Shown: positions 1 through 6,581, counted from the stretch's first letter. The stretch is 64,000 bases of DNA from Zymobacter palmae (GCF_003610015.1 NZ_AP018933.1:2886035-2950034); one strand, 5' to 3'. The notes: generated by a model from the sequence alone, not told the origin. Numbers and translations: made by a program.

Positions 1-43
1 TAGCAATGCAATATCGTCTTAAAAATCTAGGTTTAATTCTCTG

Positions 44-736
44 ATGACAGATGAAACCTCTCCCGATTTCATAATTGATCCTTCTCCTAATAGTAATGGA
101 AACCCTCCGCCATCATCTTATCCAAATGGTGGCGGATCTCTTGATCAAGCTGGCTTTGCCCAAGACCGTGGCCAGCTATCATCTTTTGACCAAATTAATG
201 AAGAGCACAAAAAATACCTTAACGACTTAGAGAAACGCACTAGCGAGTTAGGCTTAGAAAAGCAAAGAAGCGCATATAAATGGGTTAAATACCTCAGTAT
301 CTTTATGGCAACTATAGTTCTTGTTTTTTTTGGTATAACTATATGCTCGGATATCAAAATCATCAAAACATATGCAAAATTATCTAATGCCCAAATAACA
401 GATACAAAAAAAGAAGATTCTAGCACTAGCAACCAGCGCACTACACATTTAAAAACAGAGAATAAGAACATAAAGATCGAAGAAACAGAAAAAAGCAAGG
501 AAGAAGAAAATAGTAATAATTCATTCAGCACTCAACACATTCCAATGACAGCAATTATTATAATCCCTGCCGTCACATCCTCTGTAGTTGCGTTGCTCAT
601 ATTGATCACTTTGGTTAGGTTTGTATCTAGCTTTCATTATTCTTGTTCTCCAAACAAAAAGGGTAAAGATGAAAGCAATGAAAAAAATATATCTATAACT
701 TCTCTAATAAAAGAAATCAAAGATGCGATTTCCTAA
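44..736 (+). CDS. AT-rich two-helix membrane protein of unknown function
   Basis: I do not recognise this 230-residue protein. The first 50 residues are Pro/Ser/Asn/Gly-rich and probably disordered. A charged stretch (about 55-80) that may form a coiled coil precedes a first membrane helix at about 83-105. A polar Lys/Glu/Ser/Thr-rich linker leads to a second helix at about 168-194 and a charged cytoplasmic-type tail. There is no signal peptide. The start has only a weak ribosome binding site. Base composition is far more AT-rich than the chromosome further right, which points to acquired DNA. It lies at the window edge, so its upstream context is unseen. It converges on tai4 and shares the hairpin terminator at 796-819. 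A lysogenic-conversion or defence role is possible but nothing shows it. Confidence 0.6.
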   Translation: MTDETSPDFIIDPSPNSNGNPPPSSYPNGGGSLDQAGFAQDRGQLSSFDQINEEHKKYLNDLEKRTSELGLEKQRSAYKWVKYLSIFMATIVLVFFGITICSDIKIIKTYAKLSNAQITDTKKEDSSTSNQRTTHLKTENKNIKIEETEKSKEEENSNNSFSTQHIPMTAIIIIPAVTSSVVALLILITLVRFVSSFHYSCSPNKKGKDESNEKNISITSLIKEIKDAIS

Positions 737-795
737 AAGACAAGACAATACATTTATAATCATTATAAAATTAAATATAGATGACAAATAAAAAA

Positions 796-819
796 CGCCC
801 CGTTAATTGGGGCGCTTTT
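796..819. terminator. Bidirectional hairpin terminator between convergent genes
   Basis: A six-base GC stem (CGCCCC/GGGGCG) with a seven-base loop lies between the plus-strand membrane protein gene and the minus-strand tai4. It is flanked by A-rich sequence on the left and T-rich sequence on the right, so it can act in both directions. The stronger U-run is on the tai4 side. Confidence 0.75.
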
Positions 820-831
820 CTATTATGGTCG

Positions 832-1266
832 TTACTTTTTACTATCTTGCCGATAGGTGTGGTTAGGATTTATAACCATCTTCTTGGTTAGGGTATCTAG
901 CTCTTTACTATGATACATATCCAAGCACTTCAACATATCAAACTTAATCCCTTTAATATCCGACTCAACTAAAGGGTTGTAATAGTCCCGTGCGAGATAG
1001 CGGTCTACAAGTGACTTTACTGCATCAGGGCTTTTCTCTAAATCGTATTCAGTCCAGTCTATTAAAGCGCTTACGCTACTTCCTGCATCCATAGCCGCAT
1101 TCTTATCACCGGCATATGCCTGTGCTATGCAGGTCGTTAACACCATGTCCTTATAATTCTGGGCATAAGATCGGCTGCCCGCTTCAGGCCCTTTGTGGGC
1201 ATAGCTCACAGAAGGCCAGAAGATAAGCGTAAATGCAGCCAACATGCCAAATGATATTTTGCTCAC
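832..1266 (-). CDS. tai4: Tai4-like periplasmic immunity protein to a T6SS amidase
   Basis: This 144-residue protein has a clear signal peptide of about 23 residues ending SVSYA, so it should be exported to the periplasm, where an incoming peptidoglycan amidase would act. The mature part carries the pattern of the Tai4 family (type VI amidase immunity protein 4): a Tyr/Lys-rich first helix, an internal Cys, a run DAGSSVSALIDW, then LVDRYLARDYYNPLVES and IKGIKFDMLKCLDMYHS. The gene starts with GTG that overlaps the tae4 stop as GTGA, so the two are translationally coupled. Known Tai4 proteins bind and block Tae4 as dimers. Binding to this particular effector is inferred from the pairing. Confidence 0.85.
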   Translation of the reverse strand: MSKISFGMLAAFTLIFWPSVSYAHKGPEAGSRSYAQNYKDMVLTTCIAQAYAGDKNAAMDAGSSVSALIDWTEYDLEKSPDAVKSLVDRYLARDYYNPLVESDIKGIKFDMLKCLDMYHSKELDTLTKKMVINPNHTYRQDSKK

Positions 1267-1763
1267 GCTAGGCTCCAGAAGTTCGCTTGATTTGTTTGAT
1301 ATCTAGCCGTTGGCTCATTGAAATAGCAGTGGTCATAGCATGTGTTCCCATTGAACAGCGTTGCATGCCCTTGAGCATCAGACCATCCCGAAACTTCAAA
1401 CAGGATCACCCCTTTCTTTCCTGCCAGTGTGCCACCGCCTGCCTGCGGGTATTTTACGATTTCAGGTTGGCCCCATTGCTGCTTCAAGTAAGCGATGAGA
1501 TTACTAACGCGGAAAAAGTACTGGCGGCCATCAGCCCCTGACACGGTTTGTCCTGCTATTTTGGGAACCAGTGCCCCCGACTTGTTTAAAATATAGCTCA
1601 TGCGGACAGCACACGTATTTACCCATCGCAGCGCAGGATCAGTGTTGTGAATATTCTTCTCAACATATCCCCCCACAACGGTTGCCACCCTTTCGGCAGA
1701 ATCTAATGGATCGTAGATTTCTATAGCAGCCGCCCACGCAGAAGCAAAACTAGGTTTAATCAT
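1263..1763 (-). CDS. tae4: Tae4-family type VI secretion amidase effector
   Basis: This 166-residue protein has no signal peptide and fits the Tae4 family (type VI amidase effector 4), an NlpC/P60-like fold that cuts the D-Glu to meso-diaminopimelate bond of peptidoglycan in target cells. The expected catalytic pair is visible: Cys51 in NTCAVRMS and His133 in SDAQGHATLFNG, with a family-typical segment FRVSNLIAYLKQQWG between them and CYDHCYF near the end. It lies directly upstream of its tai4 immunity partner with a 4-base overlap. No T6SS structural gene, VgrG, Hcp or PAAR protein is in the window, so the pair is an orphan cassette. Its low GC and position inside a phage-like element suggest horizontal transfer. 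Confidence 0.87.
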   Translation of the reverse strand: MIKPSFASAWAAAIEIYDPLDSAERVATVVGGYVEKNIHNTDPALRWVNTCAVRMSYILNKSGALVPKIAGQTVSGADGRQYFFRVSNLIAYLKQQWGQPEIVKYPQAGGGTLAGKKGVILFEVSGWSDAQGHATLFNGNTCYDHCYFNEPTARYQTNQANFWSLA

Positions 1764-2411
1764 TTTAGTTAACCTTTATTAAAAATAATCTTCTGAAAAG
1801 TATGCGTTTTTTATAAAAAACCATCTAGATAAAAATCAAAACGTTTTAATCTTGGTGAAAGTAGCGGCAACTGTGATCATGTAGTCCAACTTACCATGGA
1901 TTTTAATATTAAGGCTAGTTTGCATATGAGTGCAATCGGTGGCAACGCACACACATGGTGACTGTCCTGTAGGTATGCCGCTACCTTGTTGACGCTCCTA
2001 GATAGATAAGTCACAGCAAGCTGAAGACAGTAGCGATATAGAGTCAAGGCACAGGAAAATGGCTTACATCATTGGCACTTAACCCATGCCACCAAGGCAG
2101 CACATATAGCCGTGCGAGTACTGCTCGCTAGATTATGATACTGGCCCGTCAGCGCTCAGACTGCTACCAGAATCACCAATCAGGCTGGAAGGCTTTATCG
2201 ACCAGCAGCTGTGGGGATCATCGAGGTAAGGCGAGGTCTATCAGAGGCTGGCGGTACCGCCACAATGCAGTGTGAATGAAGCATATTGGAGATTAAGGCG
2301 ATTTCTCATTGGTTTAGCTCATTGCGACCACGTAGACAAAACAGTAACATTCACTTACGTGCAAAAATAAGGCACGTTTTGATATAGAACTTAAAAAGAG
2401 ATGTCATTGAT
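1764..2411. other. Gene-poor stretch between tae4 and the zinc-ribbon gene
   Basis: No supportable gene is present in these 648 bases. The right-hand end next to tae4 is AT-rich and must hold the tae4-tai4 promoter. The segment from about 2120 to 2380 contains short interrupted reading frames in two plus-strand phases, which looks like decayed coding DNA, but I cannot assign it to a family. Confidence 0.5.
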
Positions 2412-3074
2412 ATGTCTACGATCTATTGCAGTGCTTGTGGTACAGAAATGAATAATCAAGCAACCGCATGCCCCAAGTGCGGTAAGCCAACTAACACTAC
2501 TTCTTCAAGGAAAGTAAGTATCGGGTTGATTATAGGAATCATATTCCTTCCTATGATTTTTGTTTGGTTTTTGCTTCGCAAGGGGTACTCCACTTTTAGT
2601 AGAGTAGCGGGCTTCATTTGGCTTGCAGTATCGGTTATCCCTGTACTAACTTCTCAAAGTGATAGCAATATTTCAGAACCACAGCCGGCCATCTCGACAT
2701 CGACTTCAAATACAAAACCGGCAGATTCCAAACCGGCAAATTCTAAGCCAGCAGAGCACTTAGAATCATACTCGATTCAGAGGATTGCAAAGGCATACGA
2801 AGAAAACACCGTGTCAGCTGATCGAACCTTTAAAAATAAGAGGTTCATTGTCACAGGTGTCATATCCGCAATCAGCACCGATCTTTTTGGAACTGCGTAT
2901 GTAACTATGAGAGGCGGGGTTAATGAATTCCTCGAGCCTCAGCTAAAATTTAACGATAATTATGAGGACTATGTAGCCAAACTTAAAAAAGGAATGAAAA
3001 TTACATTAGTTTGTACAGGTGATGGAGATATTGCTAAAGCGCCTATATTGAAAGAGTGCGCCCCACAGAACTAA
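2412..3074 (+). CDS. Zinc-ribbon membrane protein with tRNA_anti-like OB-fold domain
   Basis: The 220-residue protein begins with a four-cysteine zinc ribbon (Cys6, Cys9, Cys20, Cys23). Two hydrophobic segments at about 36-55 and 62-80 follow, then a low-complexity linker with repeated KPA units at about 100-116. The C-terminal domain (about 120-218) resembles the tRNA_anti-like OB-fold family: IVTGVISAISTD, a middle strand with FLEPQLKF and a final strand ITLVCTGDGDI. This architecture recurs in small prophage and island proteins of unknown role; I cannot assign a reaction. The ATG at 2412 is preceded by an AAAAGAG ribosome site. A strong hairpin terminator follows. Its GC is below that of the chromosome. 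Confidence 0.7.
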   Translation: MSTIYCSACGTEMNNQATACPKCGKPTNTTSSRKVSIGLIIGIIFLPMIFVWFLLRKGYSTFSRVAGFIWLAVSVIPVLTSQSDSNISEPQPAISTSTSNTKPADSKPANSKPAEHLESYSIQRIAKAYEENTVSADRTFKNKRFIVTGVISAISTDLFGTAYVTMRGGVNEFLEPQLKFNDNYEDYVAKLKKGMKITLVCTGDGDIAKAPILKECAPQN

Positions 3075-3082
3075 TATATATT

Positions 3083-3107
3083 GCAGCCCTTCACCGCAAA
3101 GGGCTGC
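3083..3107. terminator. Hairpin terminator after the zinc-ribbon gene
   Basis: A nine-base perfect stem (GCAGCCCTT/AAGGGCTGC) with a seven-base loop sits just past the stop codon and between convergent genes. The U-tract is short, so termination strength is uncertain. Confidence 0.65.
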
Positions 3108-3121
3108 ATTTCAATCTGAAC

Positions 3122-3481
3122 TCATTCTCTAAAACAACGAACCAGCTGAGTAACAGTGCCTCCAAAAGCAATTCTGTACAGTTCTTCTTTATCTCTGCCT
3201 ACCGGCCAAAGCTCCCCGTTTTTCTCACACACAAAGCGTATAGACAGACAGTCATCCCCAGCGAAAACGCAAATATCCCCTGAACGAGGATAGAGATTTT
3301 CATCTACTACTAATTGATCTCCTTCCTGAATTCCTGCTTCTTTCCAGTCGCGCTCCACCTCGACCACATACGCTAAGCTGCCCTGCCGTGGTGACAGCAT
3401 GGCATATGGATCTATACCGCAAGTGTGATCTGCCCTCATTTCAGTGCGCTTCAGCGGTGCCACGTATCTAACGGTGATCAT
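3122..3481 (-). CDS. SOS-controlled UmuD/S24-like protein lacking catalytic residues
   Basis: I take the start at 3481, where ATG follows an AAGCAGG ribosome site and lies just below the LexA box, giving 119 residues. The fold pattern is S24 (LexA/UmuD/CI C-terminal domain): SLAYVVEVERDW, GIQEGDQLVVDENL, SGDICVFAGDD and LSIRFV follow the family order. The Ser of the GDSM motif is replaced (the equivalent segment reads ERDWKEAG) and the catalytic Lys is replaced by Arg in LSIRFV, so it should not self-cleave. It has no helix-turn-helix. It lies directly downstream of the S24 repressor gene, in the same direction but behind its own promoter. A SOS-induced antirepressor acting on the neighbouring repressor, analogous in logic to phage 186 Tum, is my inference. 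A degenerate UmuD is the alternative. Confidence 0.7.
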   Translation of the reverse strand: MITVRYVAPLKRTEMRADHTCGIDPYAMLSPRQGSLAYVVEVERDWKEAGIQEGDQLVVDENLYPRSGDICVFAGDDCLSIRFVCEKNGELWPVGRDKEELYRIAFGGTVTQLVRCFRE

Positions 3482-3509
3482 CCTGCTTACCTGTACTTTA
3501 CTATAGAAA

Positions 3510-3529
3510 TACTGTTTATATGTACAGTA
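3510..3529 (-). promoter_or_regulatory. LexA (SOS) box over the promoter of the S24-like gene
   Basis: On the minus strand the site reads TACTGTACATATAAACAGTA, a CTGT-N8-ACAG match with the flanking TA on both sides, nearly the gammaproteobacterial LexA consensus. A TATAAT -10 hexamer lies directly upstream at 3531-3536, so bound LexA would cover the transcription start. Confidence 0.88.
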
Positions 3530-3575
3530 TATTATATGCAAATAGTAAGCCGATCTATCACTTAAGTACAGTTTG

Positions 3576-4220
3576 TTACGAAACTGAGCTGATTTTAAGC
3601 ACGCACTTACCCAACAGGCTAATAGTATTCAACTCTGTAGGCGGAATAAGTTCTTCACGGTACCGAGTGTTGTCAGAAATCAGGATATAGGCACCTCCAG
3701 CTGCGCGCTGGACGCGCTTAACACGTAAGGTGTCGTCCATTTGAATCAAGAAAATGCCATCAGGCGTCGTCTGAGTGCGATCGACCAAGATAGTGTCACC
3801 ATCTTGGAGAGTCGGTTCCATCGAATCTCCCTTTACGGTCAGCATTGCGCACAGTTCAGGACGAAGGCCGTGCTGGCCTAGAAGCTCTTCATCAATTGAA
3901 CACATGCGAGCAATATTTTCTTGAGAAAGTATTCTGCCGTGGCCTGCTGCGGCTTCCAGGTCATATAAAGGAACCATGGTAACTTTTTCAACACTTGAGC
4001 CAGGTTGTTTTTTACAAACCTCACCTTCAATCACATACCAGATATCAACGCCAAGTCCTTTGGCTGCAGTTAAGTAGGCAGCTGACGGGCTTGTGAGGTC
4101 TTTTTCATAATTGATCTGAGTGGTTTTCTTTACCCCACAAGCGGCACCTAATGCAGTCTGGCTCAGGCCTAATCGCATTCGCTCGCTCTTCAAACGCTCT
4201 CCCAAGGTGTTTTTTTTCAT
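3576..4220 (-). CDS. Phage repressor, XRE helix-turn-helix plus S24 peptidase
   Basis: This 214-residue protein joins an N-terminal XRE-type helix-turn-helix (about 6-62, LSQTALGAACGVKKTTQINYE) to a C-terminal S24 peptidase domain. The self-cleavage machinery is intact: Ala92-Gly93 in AAAGHG is the probable scissile site, Ser133 lies in KGDSMEP and Lys168 in LRVKRV. Such repressors keep a prophage silent and are inactivated by RecA-stimulated self-cleavage. The gene is divergent from the early operon beginning at 4301, with a perfect palindrome between them. The next gene on the same strand is a catalytically dead S24 paralogue under LexA control, so induction may have two inputs. Confidence 0.9.
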   Translation of the reverse strand: MKKNTLGERLKSERMRLGLSQTALGAACGVKKTTQINYEKDLTSPSAAYLTAAKGLGVDIWYVIEGEVCKKQPGSSVEKVTMVPLYDLEAAAGHGRILSQENIARMCSIDEELLGQHGLRPELCAMLTVKGDSMEPTLQDGDTILVDRTQTTPDGIFLIQMDDTLRVKRVQRAAGGAYILISDNTRYREELIPPTELNTISLLGKCVLKISSVS

Positions 4221-4234
4221 ACCTACCTCTTGAC

Positions 4235-4254
4235 TGGTTCACTATATTGAACCA
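4235..4254. promoter_or_regulatory. Palindromic operator in the divergent repressor/early promoter region
   Basis: TGGTTCACTATATTGAACCA has seven-base perfect inverted arms (TGGTTCA/TGAACCA) around a six-base AT core. It lies 14 bases upstream of the repressor start and 46 upstream of the Cro-like start. TTGAC-like -35 sequences overlap it on the plus strand (TTGACT at 4230, TTGAAC at 4248), with TAGATAAT near 4272 as a candidate -10. It is the obvious binding site for the adjacent repressor. Confidence 0.75.
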
Positions 4255-4300
4255 ATATGCACCGCACAGCTTAGATAATTTTAGATACAGGGACGACACT

Positions 4301-4519
4301 ATGCCCGTTTTACGCACCCCTGAACAGGCGAAGGCGTGGTTAAGGGGCCAAGGAATTACCATCACAGATTTTGCAAAGCGGCATGGTCTGCCTTTGCACA
4401 CGGTGTACAAGGTTTTGTCTGGTGGTGCTTACAAAGGTTATAGCGGAGCTGCACATCGTGCCGCTGTAGCCTTGGGGATGAAGGCAGCAATATCACGCCA
4501 GTCCGAACATCAACACTAA
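4301..4519 (+). CDS. Cro-like phage DNA-binding protein (BcepMu gp16-like)
   Basis: The open frame extends upstream to 4151 through the repressor, but the real start is the ATG at 4301 after GGGACGAC, giving 72 residues. The sequence pattern TPEQAKAWLRGQGITITDFAKRHG followed by LPLHTVYKVLSGG and AAVALGMKA matches the small phage-associated DNA-binding family typified by BcepMu gp16 (quoted here in segments). It is the first gene of the rightward early operon and diverges from the repressor, the position of a Cro or Cox protein. It probably shuts off the repressor promoter; a Cox-type excision role is also possible. Confidence 0.72.
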   Translation: MPVLRTPEQAKAWLRGQGITITDFAKRHGLPLHTVYKVLSGGAYKGYSGAAHRAAVALGMKAAISRQSEHQH

Positions 4520-4534
4520 CAAATGAGACTCTTC

Positions 4535-4732
4535 ATGTATCAAGATCCACGGCAAGTACGCTCAAGACGAATCACGGTGTACCTGAACGAGCTGGAAGAT
4601 AACGTGATAAATGCCCATGCCGCTTTGCATGGCATCCCCAAGGCACAACTGGTTCGCCAGTTAGCAATGAAAGAGGCCGACGAATTGCTCGGTCTGTATG
4701 ACACTCAAGGCCGCCAACACATTCTCGGATGA
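4535..4732 (+). CDS. Small ribbon-helix-helix-like phage protein
   Basis: The frame opens at 4523 and has a second ATG at 4535; I prefer the second because the product then begins MYQDPRQVRSRR, but the choice is open. The product is about 65 residues. The middle, RITVYLNELEDNVINAHAA, reads like the beta-strand and first helix of a ribbon-helix-helix DNA-binding fold, followed by a helix KAQLVRQLAMKEADELL. It sits 15 bases after the Cro-like gene in the early operon. Function is not assignable beyond probable DNA binding. Confidence 0.55.
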   Translation: MYQDPRQVRSRRITVYLNELEDNVINAHAALHGIPKAQLVRQLAMKEADELLGLYDTQGRQHILG

Positions 4733-4793
4733 TTCGCCGTATTTTGCGAACCGTTCCCGCACTGTGTTGGCACCGTGCAAAAGAGAGGTGTGC

Positions 4794-4982
4794 ATGAACA
4801 ACACAAAATCGACTGACGTTATCGTCGATGAGGCTCTGAGAGAACGCCTCGAAGAAGTGCGAGTACGGTATCAGTTGGCCAGTCTTGATCAGGCCCTTGA
4901 GTTTCTTCTACGGCGAGCCATTCGTCACGGTGATGAGAGACTTATGGGGTGTCGTAGAACGCTCCGCATCGTCAAAGGGTGA
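4794..4982 (+). CDS. Small ribbon-helix-helix-like phage protein
   Basis: I choose the ATG at 4794 because AGAGAGG lies 5-12 bases upstream; the longer frame from 4698 overlaps the previous gene and lacks a ribosome site. The 62-residue product has STDVIVDEALRERLEEV followed by a Leu-rich helix DQALEFLLRRAIRHG, the spacing of a CopG/Arc-like ribbon-helix-helix. The stop overlaps the GTG that opens the next frame, so it is part of a tightly packed early operon. No target can be named. Confidence 0.55.
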   Translation: MNNTKSTDVIVDEALRERLEEVRVRYQLASLDQALEFLLRRAIRHGDERLMGCRRTLRIVKG

Positions 4983-4984
4983 GC

Positions 4985-5293
4985 ATGTCAAAGAAGCGTT
5001 TCAACAAGCCCCGCCTTCACTGCCCGCACTGCGGTGAGTTCATGATGGTGCGCAGCAGTCAGGAAGTCATGCCGACGCTGCGCAAGGGGCTGGTCGACTG
5101 TATGAACAATGAATGCAATTTCCGTGGTCAGTTCTGGTTTGAGATTGCATCCACGGTCGCGCCCAGTGACATGCCTAACCCAGACGTTCACCTCGAACCG
5201 ACGCCATTCCTGCAAAAGCGAATGGCCAAGCAATATGAACAGGAGCATCAGATCGACATGTTCCAGTCTGCTAACGACGCTAATCACAGCTAA
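4985..5293 (+). CDS. Ogr/Delta-type zinc finger, late-gene activator family
   Basis: The product of about 102 residues (an in-frame GTG at 4979 would add two) carries the signature C-x2-C-x22-C-x4-C (CPHC, then CMNNEC), which is exactly the Ogr/Delta arrangement of P2 and P4. Ogr activates P2 late (structural) promoters with host RNA polymerase; Delta does the same job for satellite P4 acting on its helper. The C-terminal half is Pro/Gln/Met-rich and not conserved. Here the gene sits in the early operon, not beside tail genes, and no structural genes are visible, so its target promoters may lie outside the window or in another phage. Confidence 0.75.
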   Translation: MSKKRFNKPRLHCPHCGEFMMVRSSQEVMPTLRKGLVDCMNNECNFRGQFWFEIASTVAPSDMPNPDVHLEPTPFLQKRMAKQYEQEHQIDMFQSANDANHS

Positions 5294-5307
5294 CCCCTAA
5301 CGTTCCC

Positions 5308-5358
5308 CGAAAGCGCTTTTTATGCCCGTTCAATGGGTAGGGGATTTCTGCGCTTTCG
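5308..5358. repeat. Nested inverted repeat before the phage gene at 5383
   Basis: Nine-base perfect arms CGAAAGCGC (5308-5316) and GCGCTTTCG (5350-5358) enclose a 33-base loop that holds a smaller CCC/GGG hairpin near 5324-5337. It lies in the only sizeable gap of the early operon. It could be an internal terminator, an RNA processing site or a protein-binding site. Confidence 0.55.
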
Positions 5359-5382
5359 ATAAGCCCAGAAGGAGCATTTTTG

Positions 5383-5775
5383 ATGAATACGACCGCACTT
5401 AACGCAACACAGGTACAGCGCTTTTCGATGCCCGCCAACCTGATGGCCTCCGGCGTCAACCTGTTTGAAGTCGCCTGCGACTACCTGATCAAGCAGAGCC
5501 GTCGCATTGGTCGCCAAGCGCTGCTGGCACGCTGCGTCGGCCATCTCGAAGTGTCAGGAGCATCTCGCGAAGAAGCGGCCATCGCGGCATCACAAGCCTT
5601 TGCCCATCTAGCCGCGTTCAACAGCCGCAACCGCATCGATGTCGATGCCAGCACCTCCAGCATGGTGATGGTGCGCATGGACGGCTGCAGCGAACTGCTT
5701 GCCCTGACCGTCGATGACATCGTTGGCATGTGGAAGGCACAGAACGGCATCAGCGTAAAACACGTCGCGATATGA
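5383..5775 (+). CDS. Conserved-looking phage early protein, unknown function
   Basis: The ATG at 5383 follows a strong AGAAGGAG site; the product has 130 residues. It is mostly helical, soluble and without motifs I recognise: a first part ending FEVACDYLIKQSRRIGRQ, an Ala-rich middle (SREEAAIAASQAFAHLAAF) and a C-terminal part with MDGCSELLALTVDDIVGMW. The stop overlaps the start of a 25-residue membrane peptide as ATGA. Its GC matches the surrounding early operon. P2-like early operons carry several such small unassigned genes between the repressor region and the replication gene. Confidence 0.6.
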   Translation: MNTTALNATQVQRFSMPANLMASGVNLFEVACDYLIKQSRRIGRQALLARCVGHLEVSGASREEAAIAASQAFAHLAAFNSRNRIDVDASTSSMVMVRMDGCSELLALTVDDIVGMWKAQNGISVKHVAI

Positions 5776-5849
5776 AGCGCTGGGAATGGGTGGTATGGGG
5801 CACGCTGATCGGGCTGACAGCGACCGTGTTATTCGGATGGAGAGTGTAA
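5772..5849 (+). CDS. 25-residue membrane micropeptide
   Basis: An ATG overlapping the previous stop (ATGA) opens a frame for a 25-residue peptide, MKRWEWVVWGTLIG followed by LTATVLFGW and a terminal Arg-Val. It is a single hydrophobic helix with a basic N-terminus. Its exact overlap with its upstream neighbour and the ribosome site for the next gene just after its stop support real translation. Function unknown. Confidence 0.5.
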   Translation: MKRWEWVVWGTLIGLTATVLFGWRV

Positions 5850-5854
5850 GGCAG

Positions 5855-6202
5855 ATGAAAAGACAACGACACACAGGGCGTTCTATCAAGCTTCACGTTA
5901 AGCGCCTAGGGCAACAGGTTGAGCGTTTGGAAGGAAGCGTAGAGCGCATCGAGCAAGCGTTAAATGCGGATCGGGATGCGCTTGTCAGGGCGCGCAACGT
6001 TATCGAAATAGCGATGGCGCACGATGCGGGGCTGGCAAGAAGCCTGCGGGAATTGAGCCGCAGCCTAGATCAACGGCTTGGGCTTATCTCGGCAGAGATC
6101 CATGAGGGCGGCCGCAAGGATCGCCGAATGGCATTCTGGGCATGGGTAGCGCTGGGGGTCTGGGGGGTCGCTATGCCAGTGATGGAGGCGGTGCTGAGAT
6201 GA
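5855..6202 (+). CDS. Coiled-coil, C-terminally membrane-anchored phage protein
   Basis: I choose the ATG at 5855, five bases after the micropeptide stop and preceded by TAAGGCAG, giving 115 residues. The N-terminal 15 residues are strongly basic. Residues about 18-85 form a heptad-like coiled coil (QQVERLEGSVERIEQAL and the following helices), and residues about 92-112 are a hydrophobic, Trp-rich membrane anchor. The layout resembles small phage proteins that tether to the membrane, but I recognise no family. The stop overlaps the next start as ATGA. Confidence 0.6.
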   Translation: MKRQRHTGRSIKLHVKRLGQQVERLEGSVERIEQALNADRDALVRARNVIEIAMAHDAGLARSLRELSRSLDQRLGLISAEIHEGGRKDRRMAFWAWVALGVWGVAMPVMEAVLR

Positions 6203-6291
6203 TCTTCTTTGCAGGAATGGTGCTAGGCATGACAGGTGGCGTCATCGTCACGGTAGGAACAATCGCATTCATGATGGGGGCAACGAAATGA
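6199..6291 (+). CDS. 30-residue Gly-rich membrane micropeptide
   Basis: The frame starts with ATG overlapping the previous stop and ends with TGA overlapping the next ATG, so it is locked into the operon on both sides by ATGA junctions. The 30-residue product is one hydrophobic helix with a GMVLGMTGG core and a terminal Lys. This double coupling is strong evidence for translation, although the peptide is too short for family assignment. Confidence 0.5.
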   Translation: MIFFAGMVLGMTGGVIVTVGTIAFMMGATK

Positions 6292-6581
6292 ACAGCGCAG
6301 CAGAACTACAAGCATCAATGGAAGCTTTTCGTCGTACGCGGGCGTCGTATGCCGCGCAGGAGCAGCGCGTCTTTGAGCAGCTCTATCCCGTCGGTGCGCT
6401 GGTTGAGTTTCTCGACGGCGCGCGCTGGAGCGGCCCTGCTGTTGTCGTCAAAAACCGCGTGGGGTGCGGTCATATCACGGCTGCACATACGCCTGCCGCC
6501 ATCATCAATATTGTCGGTAGCGGTGAAGAAATCACCGTTAATCATCCCGAATACATTCGTCTCGCAGGAGATCCGCGGTAA
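6288..6581 (+). CDS. Small phage early protein, unknown function
   Basis: The 97-residue product has a helical N-terminus (AAELQASMEAFRRTRASYAA) and a beta-rich remainder with VGALVEFLDG, GPAVVVKNRVG and EITVNHPEYIRL, suggestive of a small barrel. No motif or family is recognised. ATGA overlaps couple it to the micropeptide before it, and its stop abuts the ATG of the next gene. Confidence 0.6.
   Translation: MNSAAELQASMEAFRRTRASYAAQEQRVFEQLYPVGALVEFLDGARWSGPAVVVKNRVGCGHITAAHTPAAIINIVGSGEEITVNHPEYIRLAGDPR

Noticed and set aside
3122..3541. Start of the S24-like gene at 3541
   Set aside because: This would place the first 20 codons over the promoter and the LexA box; the ATG at 3481 has a ribosome site.
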